Source of the DNA: Flavobacterium sp. Root420
Lineage (GTDB): Bacteria > Bacteroidota > Bacteroidia > Flavobacteriales > Flavobacteriaceae
Assembly: GCF_001427905.1 (NCBI RefSeq)
Contig: NZ_LMEF01000012.1
Span: forward strand, 359,367-423,366
Reading direction: 5' to 3'
DNA: 64,000 nucleotides
Shown here: one piece after another, positions 43,158 through 51,580 of the stretch
How the letters are laid out: each line of letters starts with the position of its first letter
How positions within the stretch are numbered: the first letter of the stretch is position 1
The notes under the pieces: model-generated
What the model was told of the DNA's origin: nothing
Database searches by the model: none
Seen by the model: the letters and a program-made list of their open reading frames with translations, nothing else
Translations under genes and position numbers: made by a program

Positions 43158-43165
43158 CAAAAGTA
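43158..43165 (-). promoter_or_regulatory. -7 box of envelope operon copy 2
   Basis: TACTTTTG, exact, 38 bases before the start at 43119; the same sequence context as 36478-36485. Confidence 0.6.
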
Positions 43166-43234
43166 TCAAAAAAATGTTATAAATTTCACGTATAAGTGTT
43201 AAATTGTAATATAATATATATGTTTTTAAAACGA

Positions 43235-43268
43235 AAAACCCCAATTCAAATGAATGAATTGGGGTTTT
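43235..43268 (-). terminator. Terminator behind pnp
   Basis: AAAACCCCAATTCA / TGAATTGGGGTTTT over a 6-nt loop, T residues on both strands. Nearly the same as 36554-36587. Confidence 0.8.
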
Positions 43269-43301
43269 CTATGAATAAACCTTTAGTAAACTAAGATCTG
43301 A

Positions 43302-45437
43302 TTACTCTTTTTTCTCCTCACGTGGAGGTCTTTGTAAAAGCGCTTTTCTTGACACTTTTTCTTTTTTCGTTTTAGGATCAACACCTAAATATTTCACTTC
43401 AAAAACGTCACCCATGTTAACTACATCAGTAACATTTTCAGTACGTTCCCAAGCTAACTCAGATACGTGTAATAAAACTTCATTTCCTGGTGCAGCAGTA
43501 TATTCTACTACAGCTCCAAAATCTAGCATTTTAATTACTTTAACTTCGTAAGCTTCTCCCATTTGTGGTTTAAAAGTGATTGACTTAATTTTAGCCAATA
43601 CTGCTTCAATTCCAGCAGGATCTGTACCTAAGATTTCGATAACACCTTCTTCGTTTACTTCGTTGATTACAATAGTTGTTCCAGTAGCTTTTTGTAATTC
43701 CTGAATTACTTTTCCTCCAGGTCCAATTAATGCTCCAATAAAGTTTCCAGGAATAGTTCTGGTAATGATTTTAGGAGAATGTGCTTTAACATCTGCATTT
43801 GGTTTTGCAAGAGTTTCAAGTAATTTTCCTAAAATATGCAAACGTCCATCACGAGCCTGAGCTAAAGCCTGCTCCATGATTTCGTATTTCAATCCGTCAA
43901 TTTTGATGTCCATTTGACAAGCTGTAATACCTTCTGAAGTTCCAGTTACCTTGAAATCCATATCTCCTAAATGATCTTCATCACCTAAAATATCAGATAA
44001 AACTGCAAAACGCTCACCATCAGTAATCAATCCCATCGCAATTCCAGAAACTGGACGAATCATTTGAATACCAGCATCCATTAATGCTAATGTTCCAGCA
44101 CAAACTGTTGCCATAGAAGATGAACCATTTGATTCCAATACTTCAGAGACAACTCTGATTGTATATGGATTTTCAACAGGAATCATGTTTTTCAAAGCTC
44201 TTTGAGCTAAATTACCATGTCCAACTTCTCTTCTTGAAGTTCCTCTTAACGGACGAGCTTCTCCTGTAGAAAATGGTGGGAAGTTATAATGCAAATAAAA
44301 TTTTTCTTCTCCTTGTTCAGATGGTGAATCAATTTGGTTTGCTTCTCTAGACGTTCCTAAAGTTGCTGTTGCCAAAGCTTGAGTTTCTCCACGCGTAAAT
44401 AATGCTGAACCGTGAACAGATGGTAAATAATCTACTTCACACCAGATTGGTCTGATTTCTGTAGTCTTTCTTCCGTCAAGACGAGTTCCTAAATCTAAAG
44501 TTACATTACGAACAGCTTCTTTATTAGTTTTATAGAAGTATTTAGAAACTAAATCTCCGTTTTCTGCCAATTCTTCTTCCGTAAATAATGCTTTTACTTC
44601 TTCTTTTACAGCATCAAATGCAGCAGAACGTTCATGTTTAGCTGAACCTTTGCTTGCAATGGCGTAAATCTTATCATAAGCCGCTGCTTTTACTTTTGCG
44701 TAAATGGCATCGTCTGTTTTTTCAGTTTCATAAGTACGAACTTCTTTTTTTCCAAAAGCAGCAGCTAATCTTTCCTGCGCTGCAATTTGTACTTTAATAT
44801 GTTCGTGAGCAAATTTAATTGCTTCTAACATTTCTGCTTCTGAGATTTCTTTCATTTCTCCTTCTACCATTGCGATAGAATCAGTCGAAGCTCCAATCAT
44901 CATATCAATATCAGATAATTCTAATTGTGCACGAGATGGATTGATGATAAATTGACCGTCAATTCTTCCAACTCTAGCTTCAGAAATTAAAGTTTCAAAA
45001 GGAATGTCAGACAAAGCAAGTGCTGCCGAAGCTGCCAATCCTGCTAGTGCATCTGGCATAACTTCATCATCATGAGACATTAATTGAATCATAACCTGAA
45101 CTTCTGCGTGATAATCACTTGGGAAAAGTGGACGTAAAACACGGTCAACTAATCTCATTGTTAATACTTCGCTATCACTAGGGCGAGCTTCTCTTTTAAA
45201 GAAACCTCCAGGAAAACGACCTGCTGCTGCAAATTTTTCGCGATAATCTACCGTCAATGGTAAAAAATCGATACCTGGGCTTGCTTTTCTTGATGATACC
45301 ACTGTTCCTAAAATGACAGTTTTACCAATTCTTACTACTACAGAACCATCAGCTTGTTTGGCTAAACGTCCTGTCTCGATTGTGATGCTTCTGCCATCAC
45401 CTAAATCGATTTTTTCTACAAATAATTGTGGAATCAT
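43302..45437 (-). CDS. pnp: Polyribonucleotide nucleotidyltransferase (PNPase)
   Basis: 711 residues: two RNase PH domains (about 10-220 and 315-545, with [43 protein letters not shown]), a KH domain ([21 protein letters not shown]) and an S1 domain ([15 protein letters not shown]). A 3'-5' phosphorolytic RNase of the degradosome type. A leader hairpin lies upstream (45462-45514) and rpsO precedes it, the usual rpsO-pnp arrangement, here separated by a terminator. Confidence 0.97.
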   Translation of the reverse strand: MIPQLFVEKIDLGDGRSITIETGRLAKQADGSVVVRIGKTVILGTVVSSRKASPGIDFLPLTVDYREKFAAAGRFPGGFFKREARPSDSEVLTMRLVDRVLRPLFPSDYHAEVQVMIQLMSHDDEVMPDALAGLAASAALALSDIPFETLISEARVGRIDGQFIINPSRAQLELSDIDMMIGASTDSIAMVEGEMKEISEAEMLEAIKFAHEHIKVQIAAQERLAAAFGKKEVRTYETEKTDDAIYAKVKAAAYDKIYAIASKGSAKHERSAAFDAVKEEVKALFTEEELAENGDLVSKYFYKTNKEAVRNVTLDLGTRLDGRKTTEIRPIWCEVDYLPSVHGSALFTRGETQALATATLGTSREANQIDSPSEQGEEKFYLHYNFPPFSTGEARPLRGTSRREVGHGNLAQRALKNMIPVENPYTIRVVSEVLESNGSSSMATVCAGTLALMDAGIQMIRPVSGIAMGLITDGERFAVLSDILGDEDHLGDMDFKVTGTSEGITACQMDIKIDGLKYEIMEQALAQARDGRLHILGKLLETLAKPNADVKAHSPKIITRTIPGNFIGALIGPGGKVIQELQKATGTTIVINEVNEEGVIEILGTDPAGIEAVLAKIKSITFKPQMGEAYEVKVIKMLDFGAVVEYTAAPGNEVLLHVSELAWERTENVTDVVNMGDVFEVKYLGVDPKTKKEKVSRKALLQRPPREEKKE

Positions 45438-45461
45438 AATTTTTCCTTATTGGTTATACAA

Positions 45462-45514
45462 TGGGTTTTAGTTGTGTTGTAGTTGTTGTGTGTAGTTGTT
45501 GTTTCTAAAACCCA
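45462..45514 (-). promoter_or_regulatory. pnp leader hairpin with G-free loop
   Basis: On the minus strand TGGGTTTTAG and CTAAAACCCA form a perfect 10-bp stem enclosing a 33-nt loop made only of A, C and T (repeats of ACAAC). It ends 25 bases before the pnp ATG. PNPase controls its own mRNA through a 5' hairpin in E. coli; whether this one does so is inference. Confidence 0.5.
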
Positions 45515-45561
45515 ATGAAAAACCAAACTTTTTTTCTTAAAATGCTTGTAATGTAAAAACA

Positions 45562-45587
45562 AAAAGAGGCACTCTCGCACCTCTTTT
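45562..45587 (-). terminator. Terminator of rpsO
   Basis: AAAAGAGG (45562-45569) pairs with CCTCTTTT (45580-45587); T residues follow on the minus strand. It lies 10 bases beyond the rpsO stop. Confidence 0.7.
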
Positions 45588-45596
45588 CTATATTGA

Positions 45597-45863
45597 TTAT
45601 TTTCTGATATTCAATACTTTGATAATCTCACGATATCTGTTGATCTCTTTCTTTTTCAAGTAATCCAACAAAGCTCTTCTTTTACCTACTAATAGTACAA
45701 GTGAACGCTCAGTGTTGTAATCGTGACGATTTTTTTTCAAGTGCTCAGTTAAGTGTGAAATTCTGTAAGTGAACAATGCAATCTGACCTTCTGCGCTTCC
45801 AGTGTTTGTTGCAGCACCGTGTTGAGCGAAAATCTCTTCTTTCTTTTCCTTAGTTAAATACAT
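45597..45863 (-). CDS. rpsO: 30S ribosomal protein S15
   Basis: 88 residues with the complete S15 signature: TGSAEGQIALFTYRISHLTEHLK, HDYNTERSLVLLVGKRRALLDYLKKK. Binds 16S rRNA in the small subunit. Has its own promoter (45920-45950). Confidence 0.97.
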   Translation of the reverse strand: MYLTKEKKEEIFAQHGAATNTGSAEGQIALFTYRISHLTEHLKKNRHDYNTERSLVLLVGKRRALLDYLKKKEINRYREIIKVLNIRK

Positions 45864-45919
45864 TCCAATATTATTTAATGATTTTTATGTATGTCTTTAC
45901 AACTTTTGTAAGACGGGTG

Positions 45920-45950
45920 CAAAATTAGTTTAAAAAAACAAAAGAATCAA
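45920..45950 (-). promoter_or_regulatory. rpsO promoter
   Basis: On the minus strand TTG (45950-45948), 20 bases, TAATTTTG (45927-45920), an exact -7 box, giving a leader of about 50 bases. Confidence 0.65.
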
Positions 45951-46036
45951 ACAAAAATAAAAGAATCTGAAAAAAAGAGACTAAAACTGCGATTACTGCT
46001 TTTTTGCCATTTTTAAAATACCCAAAAAAGAGCTTT

Positions 46037-46981
46037 TTATAAAGTAACAGTAATAGGTATAGAGTAGAGTACCCGAACAGTAACTCCTCGTTGTTGTCCT
46101 GGAATCCAGTTTTCATAACCATTAATTACTCTTATAGCTTCTTCATCAAGTCCGTATCCTAAAGACTTAAGGATTTTAGGTTCAACAATTTTTCCTTCTT
46201 TATCAATTATAAAGGAAATAATTAATTTACCAGTTATTTTATTTTGGATTGCCTCTGGGGTCTTTGTGAAATTTTTACCTACATAATTATAGAAGTCCTG
46301 AATTCCTCTTTTAGGGACTGCTCTTAATTCGAGAACATTATATTCGCGTTCAACCCCGGAAGAGTCTGTACTCTTCCCGTTAATAAATTCACCTTTTTTG
46401 TAAACGTCAGTATATTTATACTTGTATTTGTTATTAACTCCAGTCCATATACCATCTTTAACTCCGTTTTTTACTTTTCCTCTTACAATTCGGTCCTCTT
46501 CATTTTCTTCAAAATCACCGTTGCCGTCTATTACAAGATGTTTGTTTTTAGAATCCCAATACTGATAAATTTTAATGTCAGAATTTAAACCTTTTTCAGA
46601 TTCTATATGTTCACCCTCTAATTTTGGATTTCCATTTTCGTACCATTCAAAAAATTTTCCACTTATTCTGGATTTAGAATAATTCTCTGCTATTTTTTTA
46701 TTTCCGTTTTCATAATAGTAAATAAATTCCCCTTCTCTTGAATTTCCATTATTTGTTTTTGACGTTCCTTGCATTTGCAAAACACCAGATTTATAGTAAT
46801 CAAATACTTTATAGAATTCTTTGTTAGCGTAATAATCTTTTATGATTCTGTAAAACTTGTGATTTTCTTTTGTGGTTTCTTTCCAAATAGAATCAAAATA
46901 AACAACTTTATCTGTTGCGTTTTGAGAGAAAAGAAAAATAGGGACTAATAATAGGAGTATAACTAAAGAATAGTTTTTCAT
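46037..46981 (-). CDS. Secreted MORN-repeat protein with TonB C-terminal domain
   Basis: 314 residues; signal peptide LLLLVPIFLFSQN. Toxin_YwqK/MORN-like repeats (about 60-205: REGEFIYYYENGNKKIAE, GKFFEWYENGNPKLEGE, KNGVKDGIWTG). The C-terminal ~75 residues are a TonB_C domain (GKLIISFIIDKEGKIVEPKI, LDEEAIRVINGYENWIPGQ, VLYSIPITVTL). It lacks the N-terminal membrane anchor and Pro-rich spacer of a true TonB, so energy transduction is doubtful. Likely a periplasmic protein of unknown role. Confidence 0.75.
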   Translation of the reverse strand: MKNYSLVILLLLVPIFLFSQNATDKVVYFDSIWKETTKENHKFYRIIKDYYANKEFYKVFDYYKSGVLQMQGTSKTNNGNSREGEFIYYYENGNKKIAENYSKSRISGKFFEWYENGNPKLEGEHIESEKGLNSDIKIYQYWDSKNKHLVIDGNGDFEENEEDRIVRGKVKNGVKDGIWTGVNNKYKYKYTDVYKKGEFINGKSTDSSGVEREYNVLELRAVPKRGIQDFYNYVGKNFTKTPEAIQNKITGKLIISFIIDKEGKIVEPKILKSLGYGLDEEAIRVINGYENWIPGQQRGVTVRVLYSIPITVTL

Positions 46982-47021
46982 AAATTGATTGAAGTAGGTT
47001 TAAAAACAGCTAAAAGGGGTA

Positions 47022-47477
47022 TTAAAATAATTTAGCAACTTCCTGATTTACAAATTCTAAAAAGCGTTCATCAGCTTCAGTAAACGGGTCAATAACATGG
47101 CTGTCAATATCAATTTGGCCAATATTTACTCCATTCACAAATAAAGGAACTACAATTTCAGATTTTACTGTAAAACTACAAGCAATATAATTGTCTTGCG
47201 CAGCAACGTCAGGAACAACAAAATTGGCATTGCTTTCAGCAACTTGCCCACAAATACCTTTTCCAAAAGGAATTACAGTATGATCTGTTTCTGCACCTAC
47301 ATAAGGACCAAGATGTAAGGTTTTATTTTCATGATTCGCAAAATAAAAGCCAACCCAGTTATAGTATTCTACATTTTTGTTTAATAACTGGCATATTGCC
47401 AATAATTTTTCGTCTCTAACGTTATTATTATCAGCAACAATAGCGCTTATTTTTGGTTGTAATTCCTGAAATGTCAT
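47022..47477 (-). CDS. msrC: GAF-domain free methionine-(R)-sulfoxide reductase
   Basis: 151 residues, a single GAF domain: YYNWVGFYFAN, LGPYVGAETDHTVIPFGKGICGQVA, NYIACSFTVKSEIVVPL, IDIDSH. Two of the three E. coli catalytic-site cysteines are kept (Cys76 in GICG, Cys100 in IACS); the middle one is absent. It reduces free methionine-R-sulfoxide. Divergent from xrtF, with a -7 box at 47495. Confidence 0.85.
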   Translation of the reverse strand: MTFQELQPKISAIVADNNNVRDEKLLAICQLLNKNVEYYNWVGFYFANHENKTLHLGPYVGAETDHTVIPFGKGICGQVAESNANFVVPDVAAQDNYIACSFTVKSEIVVPLFVNGVNIGQIDIDSHVIDPFTEADERFLEFVNQEVAKLF

Positions 47478-47494
47478 GATATAAAAATTTTATA

Positions 47495-47502
47495 CAAAAG
47501 TA
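47495..47502 (-). promoter_or_regulatory. -7 box of the GAF gene
   Basis: TACTTTTG on the minus strand, exact consensus, 17 bases before the ATG at 47477. Confidence 0.45.
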
Positions 47503-47548
47503 TTTAAAGCTAATATCAAAAAATACATAAATTTGAAAAAAAATTCTC

Positions 47549-48085
47549 TTGAAAAAATATTTAGTACAATTTAAGCCTTTCTTGATTTTTATAGGCACTT
47601 TCTTTTCGGCTTATATTGTGCTGACCTTACTTTATAAATTTTATTTAAACAGCTTTGCTGCCAATGATGTTGATGGAATAACTACTATTGTTAGTCATAA
47701 TGTAGAACAGGTAATGCAGTTATTTAATTGTGATAGCATTATTCAGAAAAGTGTATTACATCCTTATTTTGAAGTGTGGTATAATGGAAAATTTACGATT
47801 AGAATTATAGAAGGTTGCAATGCAATAAGTGTTATTATTCTATTTGTCTCTTTTGTAATTGCTTTTTCCGGAAAATTTAAAACAACTTTATTGTTCATAA
47901 TAGCAGGAAGTGTTTTAATTTATATTTTAAATGTGCTTCGCATTGCAATTTTAACTGTTCTGCTATTTTCGTTTCCTGAAAATGAACATATTTTACATGG
48001 CGTTTTATTTCCTTTAATTATTTATGGATTAGTTTTTATCTTATGGGTATTTTGGGTTAATACATTTTCAAAATATGCTAAGTAA
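47549..48085 (+). CDS. xrtF: Exosortase family protein XrtF
   Basis: 178 residues with four to five membrane helices. The exosortase catalytic set is present: Cys90 in IEGCNAISVI, Arg131 in LNVLRIAIL and His150 in HILHGVLFPLIIYG. Exosortases are membrane transpeptidase-like enzymes that process sorting-signal proteins; XrtF is the flavobacterial type. The start is TTG at 47549 (MKKYLVQFKPF). It overlaps the next gene by 11 bases. No PEP-CTERM-like substrate is encoded in the window. Confidence 0.88.
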   Translation: MKKYLVQFKPFLIFIGTFFSAYIVLTLLYKFYLNSFAANDVDGITTIVSHNVEQVMQLFNCDSIIQKSVLHPYFEVWYNGKFTIRIIEGCNAISVIILFVSFVIAFSGKFKTTLLFIIAGSVLIYILNVLRIAILTVLLFSFPENEHILHGVLFPLIIYGLVFILWVFWVNTFSKYAK

Positions 48086-48521
48086 ATTATGGGAACATAA
48101 GATTAAAATTCTAATCGCAATATTTATTGTAATGTGTTTTGGATTGATAAGAACTTTTGAAAGTCAATTGTTTTATGATCCATTTCTGGATTATTTCGAG
48201 TCGGATTTCAAAAATTTACCATTCCCTCAAGTTGCTGTTTTTAAGCTTTTTTGCGGACTTTTCTTTCGGTATTTTTTAAACACTATTTTATCGTTGATAC
48301 TTATTTACGCACTATTTCGCGATAAGGAGATTTTAAAGTTCACTACTTTTCTTTATGTGTTTTTTTTAGGACTACTCTTAGTGTTGTTTTTTGTGATTCT
48401 GAATTATTTCCCTAACGGGAATTGGCTTCTTTTTTATGTGCGACGGTTTATTATTCAACCGATATTTGTTTTGCTTTTCATTCCTGCATTTTATTATCAG
48501 CAAGTAAATTTTAAAAAATAA
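48075..48521 (+). CDS. Exosortase F system-associated membrane protein
   Basis: 148 residues, four hydrophobic helices; FESQLFYDPFLDYFESDFK and VAVFKLFCGLFFRYFLNTILS fit the protein that always follows xrtF in Flavobacteria. Starts inside the xrtF 3' end, so they are translated together. Biochemical role unknown. Confidence 0.85.
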   Translation: MLSKLWEHKIKILIAIFIVMCFGLIRTFESQLFYDPFLDYFESDFKNLPFPQVAVFKLFCGLFFRYFLNTILSLILIYALFRDKEILKFTTFLYVFFLGLLLVLFFVILNYFPNGNWLLFYVRRFIIQPIFVLLFIPAFYYQQVNFKK

Positions 48522-48554
48522 CATTTCATTTAATCTTTTCTGCGGTTTTTTAAA

Positions 48555-48562
48555 TAGTTTTG
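48555..48562 (+). promoter_or_regulatory. -7 box of the HYC_CC_PP gene, possibly leaderless
   Basis: TAGTTTTG, exact TANNTTTG, ends 4 bases before the ATG at 48567, the same spacing as at lptC. Confidence 0.45.
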
Positions 48563-48566
48563 CAGT

Positions 48567-48965
48567 ATGAATTTAAAAAAGTGCACAGGATTATTTTTAG
48601 CGTTCCTATTGTTGGTTTCCAACATTGGGTTTGCTTTTGATGTGCATTATTGCGGAGGAGAAATTGCCTCTGTCTCATTAAATACGTCTGTTTCGGCATC
48701 TCCAGAAAAGAGTTGCTGCGGATCTTCTGAGAAAAAATCATCTTGTTGTAAAGATAAAGTAGTGCATATCGAAAAGAAATCGGATAATGCTACTTTTAAA
48801 ATGTTCTTTTTTCAAATTGCTTTTCCACCAGTAATTCAAGAGTATAAACCAATTGCGTTTTTATCTGTTCCAAATTTCAAAAGCAATCAAATCACTTCGT
48901 ATTACTCTGATGCGAATGCGCCCCCCTTATTCAAATTATACAACCAATATATTTTCTACTCCTGA
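48567..48965 (+). CDS. HYC_CC_PP family small secreted protein
   Basis: 132 residues; signal peptide FLAFLLLVSNIGFAF. Named motifs are all present: HYC (27-29), CC pairs (50-51 and 60-61, KSCCGSSEKKSSCCKD), and PP (AFPPVIQ and NAPPLF). The Cys/His content suggests metal binding. It stands before a TonB receptor and an HMA-domain protein, as expected for a copper or other metal cluster. Confidence 0.85.
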   Translation: MNLKKCTGLFLAFLLLVSNIGFAFDVHYCGGEIASVSLNTSVSASPEKSCCGSSEKKSSCCKDKVVHIEKKSDNATFKMFFFQIAFPPVIQEYKPIAFLSVPNFKSNQITSYYSDANAPPLFKLYNQYIFYS

Positions 48966-49058
48966 TTTTAATGTTTTAGAGTCAAGTCTTTTTGTGGCTT
49001 GAAGTGCACTGTTTTAGTTTCTCTAAACAGTTTTCTAATTACTATTAAAATCATTTTT

Positions 49059-51065
49059 ATGCAAAAAAATATCATGTTTTTTAGTATGATTTTGCTTTCA
49101 GTATCTGTTTTTTCACAAGAAGATTTACAGGAAGTAAAAGTGACTAAAAAGCAAAAAGGAATAAAAAAATCCTATACACTTACTGCCAATACAACCGTAA
49201 TTACAAGTAAAGAATTACTAAAAGCGGCTTGTTGTAACCTGGCCGAAAGTTTCGAAACAAACCCGTCAATAGATGTCAATTTTTCGGATGCTTTAACAGG
49301 AACCAAACAAATAAAAATGTTAGGTTTAACAAGTCCGTATTTAATGATTACGGAAGAAAACATTCCGTCAGTTCGTGGAGCTTCTCAGGCTTATGGATTA
49401 TCTTTTACACCCGGAACCTGGATCGAAAGTGTTCAGATTACCAAAGGAGCCGGTAGTGTTATTAATGGTTATGAAAGTATTTCGGGACAAATAAACACTG
49501 AGCTTTTAAAGCCCTTAAGCGATATTCCGTTTTTTCTGAATGCTTACGGATCTACCGATGCCCGTTTTGAATTGAATACACATTTCAATAAAAAAATATC
49601 TGATAAGTGGGCGACAAGTTTATTCGTTCACGGAAACACTCGTGTAGCCAAAAACGATATGAATAATGATGGATTTCTTGATAATCCATTAGGAAAACAA
49701 ATTAATGTTTTAAACCGATATCAATATTATAATCCCGAAAGTGGTTTGGTGAGTTTTATCAATTTCAGATATATGAATGATAAAAAACAAACCGGAGAAG
49801 TTGATTTTGATAAAGATAGAGATCGGGGAACAACCAATCATTGGGGTTCAGAAATTAATACTGAACGTTTTGATGTGTCGACTAAAATTGGGTATGTTTT
49901 TAAAGATATGCCTTACCAGAGTATTGGTTTTCAAAATGCTTTTAACAGTCATAATCAGAACTCTTATTTTGGTTTGAATCTGTATAATATTAAGCAGAAT
50001 AGTTTTTATTCGAATTTAATTTTCAATTCGATTATAAATAATACGAAGCACAAATTTACAACAGGTTTAAATTTCAGTTATGATCAATATCAGGAATTTG
50101 TAAACGTAACAGACTATAGCCGAATTGACAACTCAATTGGAGTCTTCTTTGAATACACTTATGATAATACAGATAATTTCAGTTTAATATTAGGTGGAAG
50201 AGTGGACAATCATAATCGATTAGGTTTTTTTGTAACACCTCGCTTGCACATGAGATATAACCCATGGGAAAACGGGGTGATTCGCTTTTCTGCCGGAAGA
50301 GGAAAACGTTCAGCTAACATTTTTGCCGAAAATCAACAACTTTTTGCTAGTTCCAGAACGTTTACAATACTAGATAATAATGGTAAAATTTATGGTTTGA
50401 ATCCTGAAATCGCATGGAATTATGGAGTAAGTTTTTCGCAGAAATTTAGACTTTTTAATAAAAATGCCGAAGCTGGTTTTGATTTTTACAGAACTGATTT
50501 CCAAAATCAGGCTGTTGTCGATTTGATGCAAAGTCCACAGGATGTTTTGTTTTATAATTTAAAAGGAAGTTCATTTGCGAATAGCTTTCAACTGGAATTC
50601 AATTACGAGTTAATTCATAATTTGAATTTGAGAACGGCCTACAAATATTATGATATCCAAACAGATTATTTAAGAGGAACTTTTCAGCGTCCTCTTCAGG
50701 CCAAACACCGTTTTTTAGGAAATTTAGAATATGAGACTCCATTAAATAATGATAAACAATGGAAGTTTGATTATACTTTTAATTGGTCCGGAAAACAGCA
50801 ATTGCCCTATACCGCATCAAATCCGGTAGAAGATCAATTTCCGGATTTTTCACCTTCATATGCTGTGATGAATCTTCAGGTTACCAGAGTTTTTTCACCT
50901 GTTTTTGAAGTGTACATTGGAGGAGAAAACATTGGAAATTATAAACAGGAAAAAGCAATTTTAGGAGCCAATGATCCTTTTGGTCCCAACTTTGATGCCT
51001 CTGTAGCTTATGCCCCAATATTTGGACAAATGTATTATGCAGGGTTACGGTTCAAGATAAAATAA
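49059..51065 (+). CDS. TonB-dependent receptor, probably metal (copper) related
   Basis: 668 residues; signal peptide MFFSMILLSVSVFSQ, then LQEVKVTKKQKG (no carboxypeptidase-like domain), plug with a Cys pair (KAACCNLAESFETNPSID) and TKGAGSVINGYESISGQINTE, and a barrel. Receptors with this CC in the plug region are found with HMA proteins. The start at 49059 gives the signal peptide; an in-frame ATG at 48999 would not. Followed 41 bases later by an HMA-domain protein. Confidence 0.88.
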   Translation: MQKNIMFFSMILLSVSVFSQEDLQEVKVTKKQKGIKKSYTLTANTTVITSKELLKAACCNLAESFETNPSIDVNFSDALTGTKQIKMLGLTSPYLMITEENIPSVRGASQAYGLSFTPGTWIESVQITKGAGSVINGYESISGQINTELLKPLSDIPFFLNAYGSTDARFELNTHFNKKISDKWATSLFVHGNTRVAKNDMNNDGFLDNPLGKQINVLNRYQYYNPESGLVSFINFRYMNDKKQTGEVDFDKDRDRGTTNHWGSEINTERFDVSTKIGYVFKDMPYQSIGFQNAFNSHNQNSYFGLNLYNIKQNSFYSNLIFNSIINNTKHKFTTGLNFSYDQYQEFVNVTDYSRIDNSIGVFFEYTYDNTDNFSLILGGRVDNHNRLGFFVTPRLHMRYNPWENGVIRFSAGRGKRSANIFAENQQLFASSRTFTILDNNGKIYGLNPEIAWNYGVSFSQKFRLFNKNAEAGFDFYRTDFQNQAVVDLMQSPQDVLFYNLKGSSFANSFQLEFNYELIHNLNLRTAYKYYDIQTDYLRGTFQRPLQAKHRFLGNLEYETPLNNDKQWKFDYTFNWSGKQQLPYTASNPVEDQFPDFSPSYAVMNLQVTRVFSPVFEVYIGGENIGNYKQEKAILGANDPFGPNFDASVAYAPIFGQMYYAGLRFKIK

Positions 51066-51106
51066 AAATACAATAACAATATCACTAACATTAAATAAAT
51101 AATAAA

Positions 51107-51448
51107 ATGAAGAATTTAATTTTAATTGCAATGATCGCTTTTTTAGGATTTTCAGTTCAGGCTCAAACTAAAAAAAATAAGAATTTAAAATATACTACTG
51201 AAGTTAACGGTAACTGTGAACAGTGTAAAAAGCGTATCGAAAAAGCGGCATTTAGTGTACCTGGAGTTAAGACTGCCAGTTGGGATATTAGTTCGCATCA
51301 GTTGACGGTTATTTTGAATGAAGAAAAAAGTTCACCGGAGGATTTGAACAAAGCCATTGCGAAAGTAGGGCATGATACAAAAGAGGTAAAAGCAACCCAA
51401 ACAGATTACGATAATTTACATACGTGTTGTAAGTACGAAAGAGACTAA
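51107..51448 (+). CDS. Secreted heavy-metal-associated (HMA) domain protein
   Basis: 113 residues; signal peptide LIAMIAFLGFSVQAQ. HMA fold with metal-binding GNCEQCKKRIEKAA (Cys37, Cys40), GVKTASWDISSHQLTV, and a second possible site HTCCKYE (105-109). A periplasmic metal-binding partner of the upstream receptor is likely. Confidence 0.9.
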   Translation: MKNLILIAMIAFLGFSVQAQTKKNKNLKYTTEVNGNCEQCKKRIEKAAFSVPGVKTASWDISSHQLTVILNEEKSSPEDLNKAIAKVGHDTKEVKATQTDYDNLHTCCKYERD

Positions 51449-51456
51449 TATTTTTT

Positions 51457-51484
51457 AGAAAGCCAAGCCAATGCTTGGCTTTCT
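51457..51484 (+). terminator. Terminator of the metal cluster
   Basis: Perfect stem AGAAAGCCAAGC / GCTTGGCTTTCT with a 4-nt loop. Confidence 0.8.
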
Positions 51485-51580
51485 TTATCGTTAATTTATC
51501 TTTAAAATGCCGTAATTTATTGTGGTTAAACTAAATTATTCTTACTTTCACAAACTTATAAATGTAACCAAACTCATTTT

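Larger units (their letters stand above)
30036..43165. repeat. Tandem duplication of a four-gene operon
   Basis: Two direct copies (30036-36485 and 36651-43165), each of four genes in the same order with the same signals. The -7 boxes are 6680 bases apart, and the hairpin CCCAATTCAAATGAATGAAT is found at 36554-36587 and 43235-43268, 6681 bases apart. The repeated hairpin probably marks the duplication boundary. A 29-base exact match joins 31788-31816 and 38412-38440. Confidence 0.85.

Noticed and set aside
45925..46122. 65-codon minus-strand frame overlapping the end of the MORN/TonB gene
   Set aside because: Lies in a different frame over the TonB_C domain and its low-complexity tail; no start signal.
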